Shown: one piece after another, positions 53,655 through 64,000 of the stretch | Numbering within the stretch: position 1 is the stretch's first letter | How the letters are laid out: each line of letters starts with the position of its first letter | Assembly: GCA_002633025.1 (NCBI GenBank) | Contig: NMRB01003277.1 | Coordinates: 1-64,000, forward strand | Length of the DNA stretch: 64,000 bases | Direction of reading: 5' to 3' | Source of the DNA: Notospermus geniculatus | Taxonomy: Eukaryota > Nemertea > Pilidiophora > Heteronemertea > Lineidae | The notes under the pieces: model-generated | What the model was told of the DNA's origin: nothing | Database searches by the model: none | What the model saw: the letters and a program-made list of their open reading frames with translations, nothing else | Position numbers and translations under genes: made by a program

Positions 53655-54077
53655 CTACTGGTACTAATGGTCTTGTTTCGTCGAGTTGCGTAGGTCTGTG
53701 TAATTTTTGAAATTCACGAATGTTCCGCACGATATCGTACATTCCGCAAAAACAGGCATGGAACATACCCATGATTACGATTATGTGCGGGCAAATCGGA
53801 ATGTGCAGGTAATTGAGGCCGTAACTTCCAAAAACAACCCACGTCCAAAATAAAGAAATTGATGGGCACTAAAAAACGCGATGATTCTACTCTGCCTTGC
53901 CGCTGTAGAATTGCTGTCTTCCTCCCAGAAAACCAGGGACCTTATTCACAAAGCTTCCGCAAATTTCTGAGTTACGGTACCGCAAATATGGCCCTAGGGG
54001 AGAGTTGCGGCACCGTAAAATTTGGGTTAAGGATATTCGTACTTTGCGCAAGACCCTAATTCATCCACTGATCTTAA

Positions 54078-55079
54078 CCCTTTGTGGGCGGGATGAAGTT
54101 GAAAAATGTACATTTCCTAACATGAATTTCTGATGTCTCTACAAAAATGCGCCTAGCTCCCACAATTTGCAACCAAAACTGGTGACAAGGCACTCATTCT
54201 GGAGGCAACTAAATGGGCCACGACCTCATAGTAGGGGAGCCAAGCACGAAAAATAGTGAATAAGGTTGCACAAAAAGATATACAATTGCTGTTAACATTT
54301 TTTGGTAGGTATATCTATTATTTCTATCTGTTGGTAATACATTTATAGAGTCTAAACCCAACCATTCAGAAGTTAGCTGTACATTGGTTTCCATGCCCCT
54401 GTACAAAACCAATTCCACCAGTCCAATGATAAAGTCAGTAGCAAACTATAAAATGGTCCATAACAGGAGTTCGCAAGAGAGATGACCGAGCAGTCCTCCC
54501 AATTCTTATTTAGAACAGATATACCTACCAAAAAAATGTTAACAGCAATTGTATATCTGTTTGTGCAACCTCCAACCCTTATTTTGCACAATTCTGGCCT
54601 TTGGCTCCCCTACTATCATGCAGGTCTGCTTGTTTTAAAATGTCTGTGAGAGAAGCAGATCAGAGCCGAAGATGCAAGTTGTGAGGAAATGGTCGCATTC
54701 TGCCTACGTTTTCGTCAGGTTTGTCAATCTTTAAACGTCCATATCTCGATAACCGTTGCTCCCACGCTTCTGAAAATTCGTCAAAATAAAGCTACTTTTT
54801 TCTACTCTTTCTTTTGGCGCTAGTCGCGTCGTCGTAGCTGCTTCCGTTCCGGAGATATGGCCATTTTGTCACAACGAGTCAGATTTGCACTTTGGAGCCT
54901 GTCAATCTAGGCCCCAGGACAACGGTAAAAGCGCAATTTTACCGAGGTTTCTTCAAACAGAGCAAAATTGCGTATTCTGAGGGGGGGGGGGGGTAGNTAC
55001 GATTCTATGTCAGTTTGAATGCACAAGGGTGTGTGGTACAGGCCAAATCCTCGTAATCCCGTCATCCGCCCCCAATGGG
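54078..55079. mobile_element. TTAA-flanked element, copy 2 of the 3067-5447 family
   Basis: TTAA at 54074-54077 and 55080-55083 with CCCTTTG.GGG and CCCAATGGG tips. It aligns with the 3-kb copy and reveals where that copy was interrupted. It is itself split by 54229-54615. A poly-G run and an N at 54997 lie near the right end. Confidence 0.8.
54229..54615. mobile_element. Palindromic element, family C, copy 3, with 3-bp duplication
   Basis: Tips TAGTAGGGGAGCCAA and TTGGCTCCCCTACTA, with TCA at 54226-54228 and 54616-54618. The sister TTAA element at 5 kb shows the empty site. Internal landmarks as in copies 1 and 2. Confidence 0.85.
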
Positions 55080-55589
55080 TTAAGTGAATGACAATAAGTG
55101 TTTTCATCCCGTTCAGCGGTTGGCCTAGAGCTATAACGTAACAGAGATGGGCTTTTTATTGGGCTATGAAAAGACGTAGTTTACCATCAAGGGGTGATAC
55201 ATGACGTCACCGATTCGTTTATTTCTATTGGAGGAAGATAATGGTAAAAAAATCCCGAAATTGCAGGTTCAAGAATCCGTTCGTTTTTATTCAATAGTGA
55301 TGTTGGAATGGTCAAAATTTGGAGGGGCCTAAAGGAGTACCTACATGTAAGAAAAATCAATTTTTACATTTGAATATATCTCTCTGCCCTTGATAGCCCA
55401 CTTTCATTTTCATAGATACAAATCTATAATGTCAGGACTTATTGAAATTTTTGTGGGTATTCTGAGCCCAGACTGTCATGACTGTATACGGGACATCTTT
55501 TTAAAAAAGAGCAACGCAGAGCGTGGCATATGCCCCCGACTGGTATGTTGTTTGCGGGCAAAGCAATGTCAAGTTAATTGACGGAAACC

Positions 55590-55765
55590 CGATTTCAAGA
55601 TGGCCACCATAGCCGCCATCTTGGATGGGCGGCAGAGCTGGTCATCGAAAGGAACCTTCCCCTCATAGATGCAAACCTTCACAAAAAAATTCAGGTTGAT
55701 TGGTCGAAGTGTTCTCAAGTTATTCAACTGAAACTGATGGCCACCATAGCCGCCATCTTGGACTT
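55590..55765. repeat. Pair of AAGATGGCCACCATAGCCGCC hairpins
   Basis: GATGGCCACCATAGCCGCCA occurs twice (about 55600 and 55739), each folding on itself. No ORF. Confidence 0.6.
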
Positions 55766-56097
55766 TTTCAAAAGTCGGGGGCATAAAAAATTGTTGTAAG
55801 CCATTTTACTCGAGCGGACAGCAGCTTTTCCTTCGTATCCTTTCGGATACATACAATGAGTTTTAGGACTTGAAGTACAGTTGCCGTTCGTGTCATCGTT
55901 CATCTTGAATGTATTAAGTGGGTCCTGATGCAGTCTCTGACGCCTCCACACGCTAGTGTTAAGTTTCGTCTTTGACTAGCAACGCGATCCAGCTCTAATC
56001 TACCTGTCTGCTGTGTTTGCGGACCTCGTTGACATTTACGGATGGCTCAGGAGCTCCCGCAGATTTGCGGTGCTGAGTTAAGGATAAGCAAAGTTAC

Positions 56098-56524
56098 GCT
56101 GAATCGGTTAATGTCGTCCTGGGTACACCTCATTATTACCCAGGGTAATCCTGGGAAATCCTTTTTGTTACCCAGGATCGTCCTGGGTAAAAATAAGGTG
56201 CCTTACCATTACCCAGTTTTAAAATCCGCGCCATAGTATGGAATAGATTGCAAATACGACTGTAAATCGCGGCTTTAACGCGAGTTGCCATTCTGACAGC
56301 TGCTTACAATCACAACGTCAAAATGCACGTGCATCAATTCGTGGCGGGATAGAATAAGACAGTACTGTACCTCGAGCGCAAGTGGAAGATAGGCACGGAT
56401 TTCAAACTGGGTAATGTTAAGGTATCTTATTTATACCCAGGATCGTCCTGGGTAACAAAAAGGATTACCCAGAATACCCAGGGTAATAATGAGGTGCACC
56501 CAGGACGACATTAACCGATTCAGC
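56098..56524. mobile_element. CCTGGGTA-family Mutator-like MITE, copy 1
   Basis: Tips GCTGAATCGGTTAATGTCGT and complement; the 9-mer CAAAGTTAC is duplicated at 56089-56097 and 56525-56533. Each arm (about 125 bp) carries palindromes of the type TACCCAGGATCGTCCTGGGTA. Non-coding. Confidence 0.9.
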
Positions 56525-56582
56525 CAAAGTTACGGTGGCTTTGTGAATACCGTGGAAATATTCGAGAGGTAAGGAACCCACT

Positions 56583-56780
56583 CCGTTAACGATAACACTA
56601 ACGCTAACGCTATTTCTGACGTACGTTTGCAATGTAAAAAATAACGTTAGCGTTAGTGTTACCGTTAATGGAGCGATTTCTTAACCTCTCGATGAGATCA
56701 TCCCGTTAACACTAACGCTAACGTTAACGCTACTTTTTGTATGTATGTGTTGTACAAAAAATAGCGTTATCGTTAACGGG
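56583..56780. repeat. Two CGTTAACGATAACGCTA hairpins
   Basis: 56583-56671 and 56702-56780 each have arms of alternating CTAACG/CGTTAG words around loops with TACGT or TATGT. They are paralogous foldbacks. Confidence 0.75.
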
Positions 56781-56999
56781 ATGACCTCTTACCGCTTCGT
56801 GAATAAGGTCCCAGATCTTACCCCGGGTAGTTTGCTATCATGGCAAGATTACTTGATCCTTTATTCAAGTGATATGGCACAAAAGCACAAAAGTAGGCAT
56901 ACTCGAGCTTTACGAGTTTGTTTCAATTGGAATGTAAACAGGTACTGAAGCTGGTAGCACAGATACAAATTGTCAGTGAGATCATCAACGTAGGTTTCA

Positions 57000-57419
57000 G
57001 GGGCCTGATTCACAAAGCACACGTACATGTAAGTTCGCTATCTTAGCACGCTCTAAGTGAACGTTTACGTTTAAGATTAGACACTGGTAAGTTATATTCA
57101 CAAAGCACTTTTAGATCACTCTTAGCTAAAGCGTAGGCCTAAGTCTTAACTTACCCGTAAGTTAAGACTAATCCTAATGCGTAGCAACACAATCAGCGCT
57201 CGAAATACGGTACACAAACACATGTCTCCTTGCAAGATGAAGACACTTTGCACTAAGTAAGCACTACGTGAACCTACTGAGTACACATAGATTTTAAGAC
57301 ATCTTAGGCCTTCATGTAATCTTAAGAGTCCTTCGTGAATAACACGCAAACGGTACGTGTTTGCTTAGAGTGAGTTTAAGTACACGTAACTACTAAGTGT
57401 GCTTTGTGAATCAGGCCCC
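57000..57419. mobile_element. GGGGCCTGATTCACAAAGC-ended MITE
   Basis: The tips are perfect for 19 bp. Interior has GTAAGTTAAGACTTA-type pairs. Related in tip style to 53936-56812. Confidence 0.8.
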
Positions 57420-57465
57420 AGGTATGTAATAGTGTACCGAAAAATCCGAGGAGGGATCTAAAAAT

Positions 57466-58181
57466 GTGACCCTCCGCTACAAAACCAGTGTAAAGTCGCA
57501 TGGAACATGAGCCTAAACGTACCGACATGACACCAGGAGACACTAGCTAAGGTTACACCTGTTGGAAATACCCGTGTTTTTTCAGACCCGTGTCAAACCC
57601 GTGTGTGCGAAAATCCCGGCGAGAGGTCACACTACTACACTGTAGTTAAGAAGCCCGGCGCCAGGGGCGCTGCATGCACTGACTCTTCAGTCATTTCTGT
57701 ATTGGCCCACATTGGTGGAGGAGCGAAAACGACATCACTGAATGGCTGCGCCATCTGTTGCCGTGCTAAAGAACTAATGAGACACGGGGATTTCGAAAAG
57801 CAAGGCGAGATTGCCGTGTGCCAAAAGCCCGTGTTTTTCAGACACGGGTTTCTTGAAGCCAGGTGTAATTCATAGGTGTGACCGCAAAAAACACGGGGAT
57901 TTTGTGTAGTGTAACCACGGCTAAAGATAGAGACAGGATCACTCGGATATCACAATAGACAGACAACACCGAAATTGACGAATGTAAACCTCCACCACAA
58001 AAACTAATCATCATCAGTCACGCTGAGGTTGGCAAGTTGGGACCAATGCGTTTGTCAGTTTCAGTATTGTCTGCGTGAAGTCTGAGCGATTCTATTTCTA
58101 TCTTTATCTTCTGGTGTCATGTCGGTATGTTTAGGCGCATTTTCCGCGCGACTTTACACTGGTTTTGTAGCGGAGGGTCAC
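57466..58181. mobile_element. GTGACCCTCCGCTACAAAAC-ended element, interrupted
   Basis: The tips are inverted for about 34 bp. A GGTTACAC MITE (57551-57916) is inserted inside. A fragment of the same interior occurs at 52085-52246. Confidence 0.75.
57551..57916. mobile_element. GGTTACAC-ended MITE, full copy
   Basis: The left tip GGTTACACCTG and right tip GTGTAACC bound about 366 bp rich in CAGACACGGG-type words in both orientations. GCTAA flanks both sides approximately. The right half matches 6288-6435. Confidence 0.7.
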
Positions 58182-58209
58182 AAATAGATCTATTTGTGAC
58201 CTCCATGTA

Positions 58210-59171
58210 CACTCATGGCCAAAAGTAAATGGACAGCAGTTTATCTTGAATATCTCCAAACCAATGGGCTGAAGACAATTGAATCCGACATATGTAGTGG
58301 TAAATTTTCCTGGCTATCTAATGGTATCAGCGTCGAAAAAATCTGCTGAAAACCGCATTGAACTGAAGGAATTTTGTAAAGGCATGTTTTTTGCTACTTT
58401 TTTATTTGCATGATTTCATTGAAAATTTTTATATGACTGTGTTCTACTCATAGAGGCCTTTCATAAAATATCCTAAAATTTCAAATATTCCGTGTAGAAT
58501 TGTGATTTTGGGGAACTTTTATCCAAATATTTTTGGCCACGCGTGCAACACCTTTGACACAGGCCTCTGCACTATTGTGAGTTGTGGTGGTGAATGAAAA
58601 CTAAGTATTGTCATTTCTCGTTCACAATGAATAAAGAAACCCAGTTGTGGCTGAAGGTCGCGTTTATCATGCATGGTCAATTTCCATAACAGGCTGCCTC
58701 AATTCAGTGGATTCCTGGTAGTTGACCAATTCACAGCCTGTTGGCACCCCGTCAATCCCACAAACTATTCAATGGCCATTGATTTTTATCTACCGGCATG
58801 ACCATCGGGTTCAAGGGGCTCTGTCAAAGGTGTTGCAAGCATGGCCAACAAAATTTTGATAAAAGTGCCCCAAAATCACATTTCTACACGGAATATTTGA
58901 AATTTCAGGATATATTATGAAAGGCCTCGATGAGTAGAACACAGTGATATAAAAATTTTGAATGAAATCCTGCAAATAAAAAAGTAGCAAAAAACATACC
59001 TTTCCAAAATTCCATCTGTCAAATGCGGTTTTCAGCGGATTTTTTCGACGTTGATACCATTAGATAGCCAGGGAAATTTACTACTACATATGTCGGATTC
59101 AATTTTCTCCACCCCATTGGTTTGGAGATATTCAAGATAAACTGCTGTCCATTTACTTTTGGCCATGAGTG
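58210..59171. mobile_element. TA-flanked Tc1/mariner-like element with long inverted arms
   Basis: Tips CACTCATGGCCAAAAGTAAA and complement with TA on both sides (58208-58209, 59172-59173). Arms of about 370 bp flank a 230-bp spacer. No transposase frame survives. Confidence 0.8.
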
Positions 59172-59457
59172 TACATGTACATGTACACACATTATTCTGA
59201 CGACATGACATTTTGTGAGCCCATTTTTTCGGATAATAACAAATACATGTATGGCTGACAGGTCGGCAACGCCGTTTCCGACAAAAATGACTGAAAAATA
59301 TGGGGTAAAACTGCTGCTGCAGGGTTTATGCAATAGCGACAGTCGCTATTCCCATATTGATACGAATGGTGTAACTCTCAAACAAGCCACAAAACTGGGG
59401 AGAAAACACCCCGATTCACCTCGGCGGGGCGTTCAATGCCGCCAGTTTATGCCCCAA

Positions 59458-59689
59458 TCACACTGAGCTAGTTCTCAGTACGTTCTTGAAAATGTTGCCG
59501 AATGGGCTCAAACCGTCTGCGAACGGAGTGGACGTAGTGGCAACTTTTTACAGTCTTTTTACGAACTTCGTGGACGGGAAGGGTGCTCCATAACATCGAT
59601 GCATTATTTTGCCAAAGGTTACACGTTCTAGCCCGTTTTACGATTTTTTTAGGACGGGGCAGGACGTTTGCAGAACTACTTCAGTGTGA
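59458..59689. mobile_element. MITE with TCACACTGAGCTAGTTCT tips
   Basis: The tips are imperfectly inverted, with a CG-rich interior and no ORF. Confidence 0.6.
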
Positions 59690-59789
59690 CAGGCCCTTTA
59701 GAAAACAGCTGGTGTCCGCAAACTTTGAGTGAGTGCGTTGATCCAGGGTTTGTCGGAACCAGGTCGCAGTTTATATTTTGGGATAAAGG

Positions 59790-59932
59790 CGGTGACAGAC
59801 TGGCGCGTAAGCAACGCGTCTGGAAGCGTTCAACCAATCAGGGAGGCGGTAACACGGACCGAAACACCTATCGAAGAATCTGATTGGCGGAACGAATGCA
59901 GGACACGCTGCGAACGCGCCAGTCTGTCACCG
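59790..59932. mobile_element. MITE with CGGTGACAGACTGGCGCG tips, 143 bp
   Basis: Perfect 18-bp tips, with an inner pair CCAATCAG / CTGATTGG. Non-coding. Confidence 0.85.
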
Positions 59933-60191
59933 AGTTAAGAGTGGGGATGACCCGATGTTGAAAACGTGGAAGAAAGGTGATTTGCTAAAATAAAAAGATT
60001 CTTTGCAGAAATATAAGTTGAATGCCAGTTGCCCCGCCAGCGGCACAATGTAAACGATTGATTCGATGCAGATGAAAGTAGGGGGCCCAGGCGTAGGCCT
60101 ATGATCAGCATTGATCAGTGAGAGGGTGCATTGTGCATGAAGCCAATGCATTCTCTCACGAAACGAGGGAGCTTGTGAAATTGGAAGTGAG

Positions 60192-60567
60192 GCTGAAAGG
60201 GTAAATGTCGTCCTGGGTACCTACAAAGATTACCCAGGATATCATTCTTCACTAAAACAATACCCTGGGTATAGTTTCGGTCGCCGAACATCACCCAGCT
60301 TCCGCAATCTGTGCCTAGGAACGAGTCCTATTTAGAAATCCCGTGGGATCTCGCGGTCTCGCGCTGCGGTAGTTGTTGAGTGTAGCTGTTCACGACATTC
60401 TTCAGGCGGTCACGTGACCACGGGCGAGGCAACCTCGAATCCAGGTGTCATACTACGATGCTGGGTGATGTTCGGCTAACGAAAGTACACCCTGGGTATT
60501 GTTTTAGTGAAGATTGAGATCCTGGGTAATCTTTGTATATACCCAGGACGACATTTACCCTTTCAGC
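60192..60567. mobile_element. CCTGGGTA-family MITE, copy 2
   Basis: Tips GCTGAAAGGGTAAATGTCGT and complement; arms include TACCCAGG and ATACCCTGGGTAT. The flanking 9-mers do not match, so the duplication has decayed or the ends recombined. Confidence 0.8.
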
Positions 60568-60837
60568 AATATGGGCATATATATTTGTTCCCATTGCAAT
60601 CATTTGCACTGTGCTTCCCACATGATGTGTAAATCCTAAGCCGTCGGCTGAAACCCATGACGTCACGAAAACCTGTTCTGTTCAACCGCCTGACACAATG
60701 CATACATTCTCTGCCGTACTTGCCCAAGACAAGTAGTAGGCCTACAGCGCTTGCAAGAGGCGGCGGCATATCGTGACGTCAACAATACGTGCGCTTGTCT
60801 GATTATGTCTAAAAACACACGCTGCCTCAACAGTACG

Positions 60838-62486
60838 GCTGAATGGGTCAGTGTCGTCCTGGGTATACCTTATGTTTACCCAGGATCATCCTGGGTAATC
60901 ATTTTCTTTACCCAGGATCATCCTGGGTAAACATAAGGATCCTTAACTTTACCCAGCTTGGGATTCCCACCGAATCGCGATGATCGTTCTCCTGCGTTCG
61001 AGGATGGAATTTGGTAACGAACGAAATGGCCGAAATGATCGAAACAGCCGAAAATTCGAAATAGTCGAAATAGGATGGAAGAATTAATATAAAAAAATGA
61101 CCTATTTTCATATTTTACACTTACTAAAACCCGAAATGAAATGGCCGAAATGATACAAACGGCCGAAATGAAGTGTCCGAAATGATCCAAACGGGAACAT
61201 TCTGCATAATGCATCGTGTAGAAATCGCTAACCTCTTCCAACACTCTGCAGCAAGCAACCAGATTCCGTGTTCAACGCTTTGGGATTTTCTCGTGCGACC
61301 AGTCAGAAGCCTCTTTGCGATAATTTATTCATCGAGTACCGGGTACGCCGTTCAACTTCGTAGCGAACAACACTGGCCTGCTAGTACATAATTGACTTCC
61401 CGCTGCCAGTCCTACACTAACAGACTAACAAATTAGTCTCCATCGAATATTGCCTTTGCGGCTTGTTTTTGAGTACTTGTAAGTCATTCCACGGATAATT
61501 TTGCATTCGAATAAAGTTTCATCGACCGCCATCTTGTCATCATATCCGAGCTGCCGATGCAAGCTTTTCCGCGATTGGCTGCTATTTTTGGGACCGGGGA
61601 AATCCATGAACACGGAGTGTGGTTTGCTTGCGTGAAGGTCAAGGGAGGAGAAGCCGAGTCTTGACCTGAACTCAGTGAAGATGAACGGGAAGTGTCCGAA
61701 ATGATCAAAACAGCCGAAATGAAGTGGCCGAAATGATCGAAATTCAAGTTAAGCCAGCCTTCACGTACATGTATATTTTCTTTTTTACTTAATCATTGTT
61801 AATGTATACATGTACTGAGCTTCAAACAGGCCGAGTATAAGTATGCTTCTTCCGATGAAGACGGGGCGGATGACCAAATGCCGTTTTGAGAAAAAGGCGA
61901 AAGAAGGATTTCAGTTTAATGGGAAATGCATTAGACAGCCAAACTTCGGAGGCGTATTCTGCAAAATCTGCCGCTTCGAAATCAATGGGAATAGCACAAA
62001 ATGTACATTTTGATCGACTGAATTTGAAAACATCATTAACCAATTTTAACATATTTTTAATGGAACCTCGTCCCCAGTGTTTACTTTCGCATATGTGCAC
62101 AAGTTTCGCATATGGCTGAAGCACGGCTTGCCTGGAGGCGAGATTTACTCTCTATGGGAGGTACCACCAAAAATGTAAGCAAACCTCGCGAGCCATTTGC
62201 TTTAAGTACAAACCAACAGCCAAAACATTCTAAATCGCACGCACCATCGCGACGAATGTCATGAATGTTGTGCGACACATTTAGGCCTACTTCGTGAGTG
62301 CTATGCGTGCGCAGTACCAATCCTCGGATGCAGGTGAACGATCAGCGCGATTCAGCGGGATCTCCAAGCTGGGTAAGTTAAGGATCCTTATGTTTACCCA
62401 GGATGATCCTGGGTAAAGAAAATGATTACCCAGAATGATCCTGGGTAAACATAAGGTATACCCAGGACGACATTGACCCATTCAGC
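60838..62486. mobile_element. CCTGGGTA-family element, copy 3, with captured interior
   Basis: Tips GCTGAATGGGTCAGTGTCGT and complement; 9-mer AACAGTACG duplicated at 60829-60837 and 62487-62495. Arms of about 135 bp hold TACCCAGGATCATCCTGGGTA palindromes. The 1.4-kb interior has a GGCCGAAATGATCGAAA-type repeat (61020-61190, 61685-61740) and a segment related to 35022-35402. No ORF with protein features. Confidence 0.9.
61883..62204 (-). repeat. Truncated inverted copy of the 35022-35402 element
   Basis: Reverse complement matches most of the 35-kb element and ends at a TTAA (62203-62206). It is carried inside the CCTGGGTA-family element. Frames shared by both copies are shared DNA and not evidence of a gene. 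Confidence 0.75.
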
Positions 62487-62889
62487 AACAGTACGAGTCA
62501 CTCTCTACATCTTTCCCTATTATATATTGGTGGACAGCCATAACAACCAGCAAAACAACTTCATCCCCTTGGTGCCAAACAAACGCCTATTATATACCGT
62601 AAAACCCCAAAATTAACTTATAAAACTATCAACAGCGATCCACAAAAGCATTCGTCGTGTACTGCCGCCTTTCGGCGGTTCCGGGATCCTTGCACCCAGA
62701 GTTGGCATGGTTGGGAGGTTTCGCAAATCGGACGAAAAATCATGTGTATTTGAGGTGCTGGAAGTTAGCTACTTTTTCCTTATTCATTTTGTGAAGTTGC
62801 GTACTTATTCCTTTTTCCTTTTTCCTTATTCGAATGGTGACGTTGCCTACTTATTCCTTTTTCCTTATTCGAATGTTTATGCGTATTAA

Positions 62890-63066
62890 AGCAGGCCTCA
62901 CACGAGGACGGTTCTGACGGCGGTTCAGCACGGTTCAATAGGAAGGTTTAGAAATCAAATACTACACATTAACCGGATTTTATATTGCATTTATCGCTTG
63001 ATTTCTAAACCTCCCTATTGAACCGTGCTGAACCGCCGTCAGAACCGTCCTCGTGTGAGGCCTGCT
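62890..63066. mobile_element. TTAA-flanked near-perfect foldback, 177 bp
   Basis: TTAA at 62886-62889 and 63067-63070; arms AGCAGGCCTCACACGAGGAC onward pair for about 75 bp with very few mismatches, suggesting a young insertion. Confidence 0.9.
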
Positions 63067-63215
63067 TTAAGCACATGCGCTTATAAACGAAAACCGCTTG
63101 TTTTAAGGCCTTTTTCCTGCCTTCGTTTCGCCCGATTATAAGCACATGCGCTTATACTTTTCTGGAACAAAACCGCTTCTTTGGCGCCTTTTCCTGGCCA
63201 AGGATGTTGTCGGCG
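63060..63215 (+). repeat. Short direct repeats of AAGCACATGCGCTTATA
   Basis: Two units of about 80 bp, each with AAGCACATGCGCTTATA, AAAACCGCTT and CCTTTTCCTG. Confidence 0.7.
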
Positions 63216-63529
63216 CATTCTAGACACAAACGATAATTAGTCCGTTGGTTGTGGTTGTCGGCACGTGCCAAGGCGATCGTTGTCCGCGATCGGCAAACTG
63301 ACCCGCGCCGCCGGGACTCGCCGAGTAAGTAGGTATCGTGTGCACTGAACTTTGATGCAAACTAACACTTATGGCCGTAAGAAATCCACTAAAACGGATG
63401 TTCCTTTTGGAATCATTGGTCACATCACTTTTTGTTCGAATTTAAGCGCACTGTGCTTATATTCGAATTTTAGCACACGTCGATTATAAGCACAGTGTGC
63501 TAAAATACGCATAAATACGGTATTCCCTT

Positions 63530-64000
63530 TTCCTTTTTCCTTATTCGTCTCCTTATTCGGGAAATCAAATTTAACTCTTTCAGGGCCTTTTCCTTATTCA
63601 ACTTTCATCTCCTTATTCGTCTCCTTATTCGGGAAGGTCAATTTTAACCCTTTCAGAGCCTTCTCCTTATTTAACTTTCATCGCCTTATTCGTCTCCTTA
63701 TTCAACTTTCATCTCCTTATTCGTCTCCTTATTCGGGAAGGTCTAATTAACCATTTTAGAGCCTTTTCCTTATTCAACTTTCATCTCCTTATTCGTCTCC
63801 TTATTCGGGAAGGTCAATTTTAACCCTTTCAGAGCCTTCTCCTTATTCAACTTTCATCGCCTTATTCGTCTCCTTATTCAACTTTCATCTCCTTATTCGT
63901 CTCCTTATTCGGGAAGGTCAATTTTAACCATTTCAGAGCCTTTTCCTTATTCAACGTTCATCTCCTTATTCGTCTCCTTATTCGGGAAGGTCAATTTTAA
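63530..64000 (+). repeat. CTCCTTATTCG minisatellite with higher-order unit, runs off the window
   Basis: The short unit CTCCTTATTCGT is nested in a longer unit that includes GGGAAGGTCAATTTTAACC and CAGAGCCTTTTCCTTATT. Similar words begin at about 62775. The array reaches the right edge. Confidence 0.9.

Larger units (their letters stand above)
53936..56812. mobile_element. GGGACCTTATTCAC-ended element, heavily interrupted
   Basis: GGGACCTTATTCACAAAGC at the left and GCTTCGTGAATAAGGTCCC at the right are inverted. Fragments with CCGCAAATTT-TGAGTTA recur at both sides. In between lie a TTAA element, a family C palindrome, a Mutator-like MITE and two GTTAACGATAACGCTA hairpins. The span of one element is inferred. 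Confidence 0.45.

Overview
The window is eukaryotic genomic DNA from what is most likely a marine invertebrate, probably a deuterostome such as an echinoderm or hemichordate. I base this on spliced-looking coding pieces, tRNA-derived SINEs, CR1-like and Penelope-like retroelements, many foldback MITEs, and dense runs of the palindromes TAGGCCTA, TACATGTA and ACCGGT. The species is an inference and I cannot fix it from sequence alone. Isolated single Ns and one 359-base N gap show a draft scaffold.

Host-gene candidates are few. A minus-strand two-exon gene (52247-53654) encodes a cysteine-rich PAN/apple-like region followed by a long unplaced domain. A plus-strand exon (31696-32748) encodes FG-GAP/VCBS-like repeats. 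Two short exons near 26.3 and 27.5 kb join in phase and may start an ankyrin-like gene whose CpG-rich 5' end follows the gap. A possible exon lies at 16.75 kb and a small SAP-domain ORF at 25.1 kb.

Most of the rest is layered mobile DNA. 0-6 kb: an orphan ORF, a 13-bp minisatellite in two opposing blocks, and a TTAA-flanked element split by a retroelement that carries a tandem array. 6-14 kb: a broken Tnp2-like (CACTA/EnSpm) transposase, two further fragments of it, and large foldbacks. 15-25 kb: a CpG-rich segment, CACT-ended and TTAA MITEs, TAGGCCTA-rich DNA and a 184-bp duplication. 33.4-39.5 kb: one CACT-ended element split by a 4.9-kb TIR element, which itself holds two abutting TTAA elements and a SINE. 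40.7-42.7 kb: an AT-rich foreign-looking island with a virus-like ORF, bounded by 90-bp direct repeats. 42.8-46.8 kb: a decayed CR1-like LINE interrupted by a Penelope-like fragment. 47-48 kb: a SINE split by a TTA-flanked element. 49.6-52 kb: giant foldbacks. 54-64 kb: a nest of TTAA, TA and 9-bp-TSD elements, ending in a Tc-CCTTATTC minisatellite that runs off the window.

The connecting threads are transposon families whose boundaries can be read from target-site duplications, and a dispersed hammerhead-ribozyme-like motif (CTGANGA, covarying stem, GAAA), one copy of which lies in the 3' region of the Penelope-like fragment.
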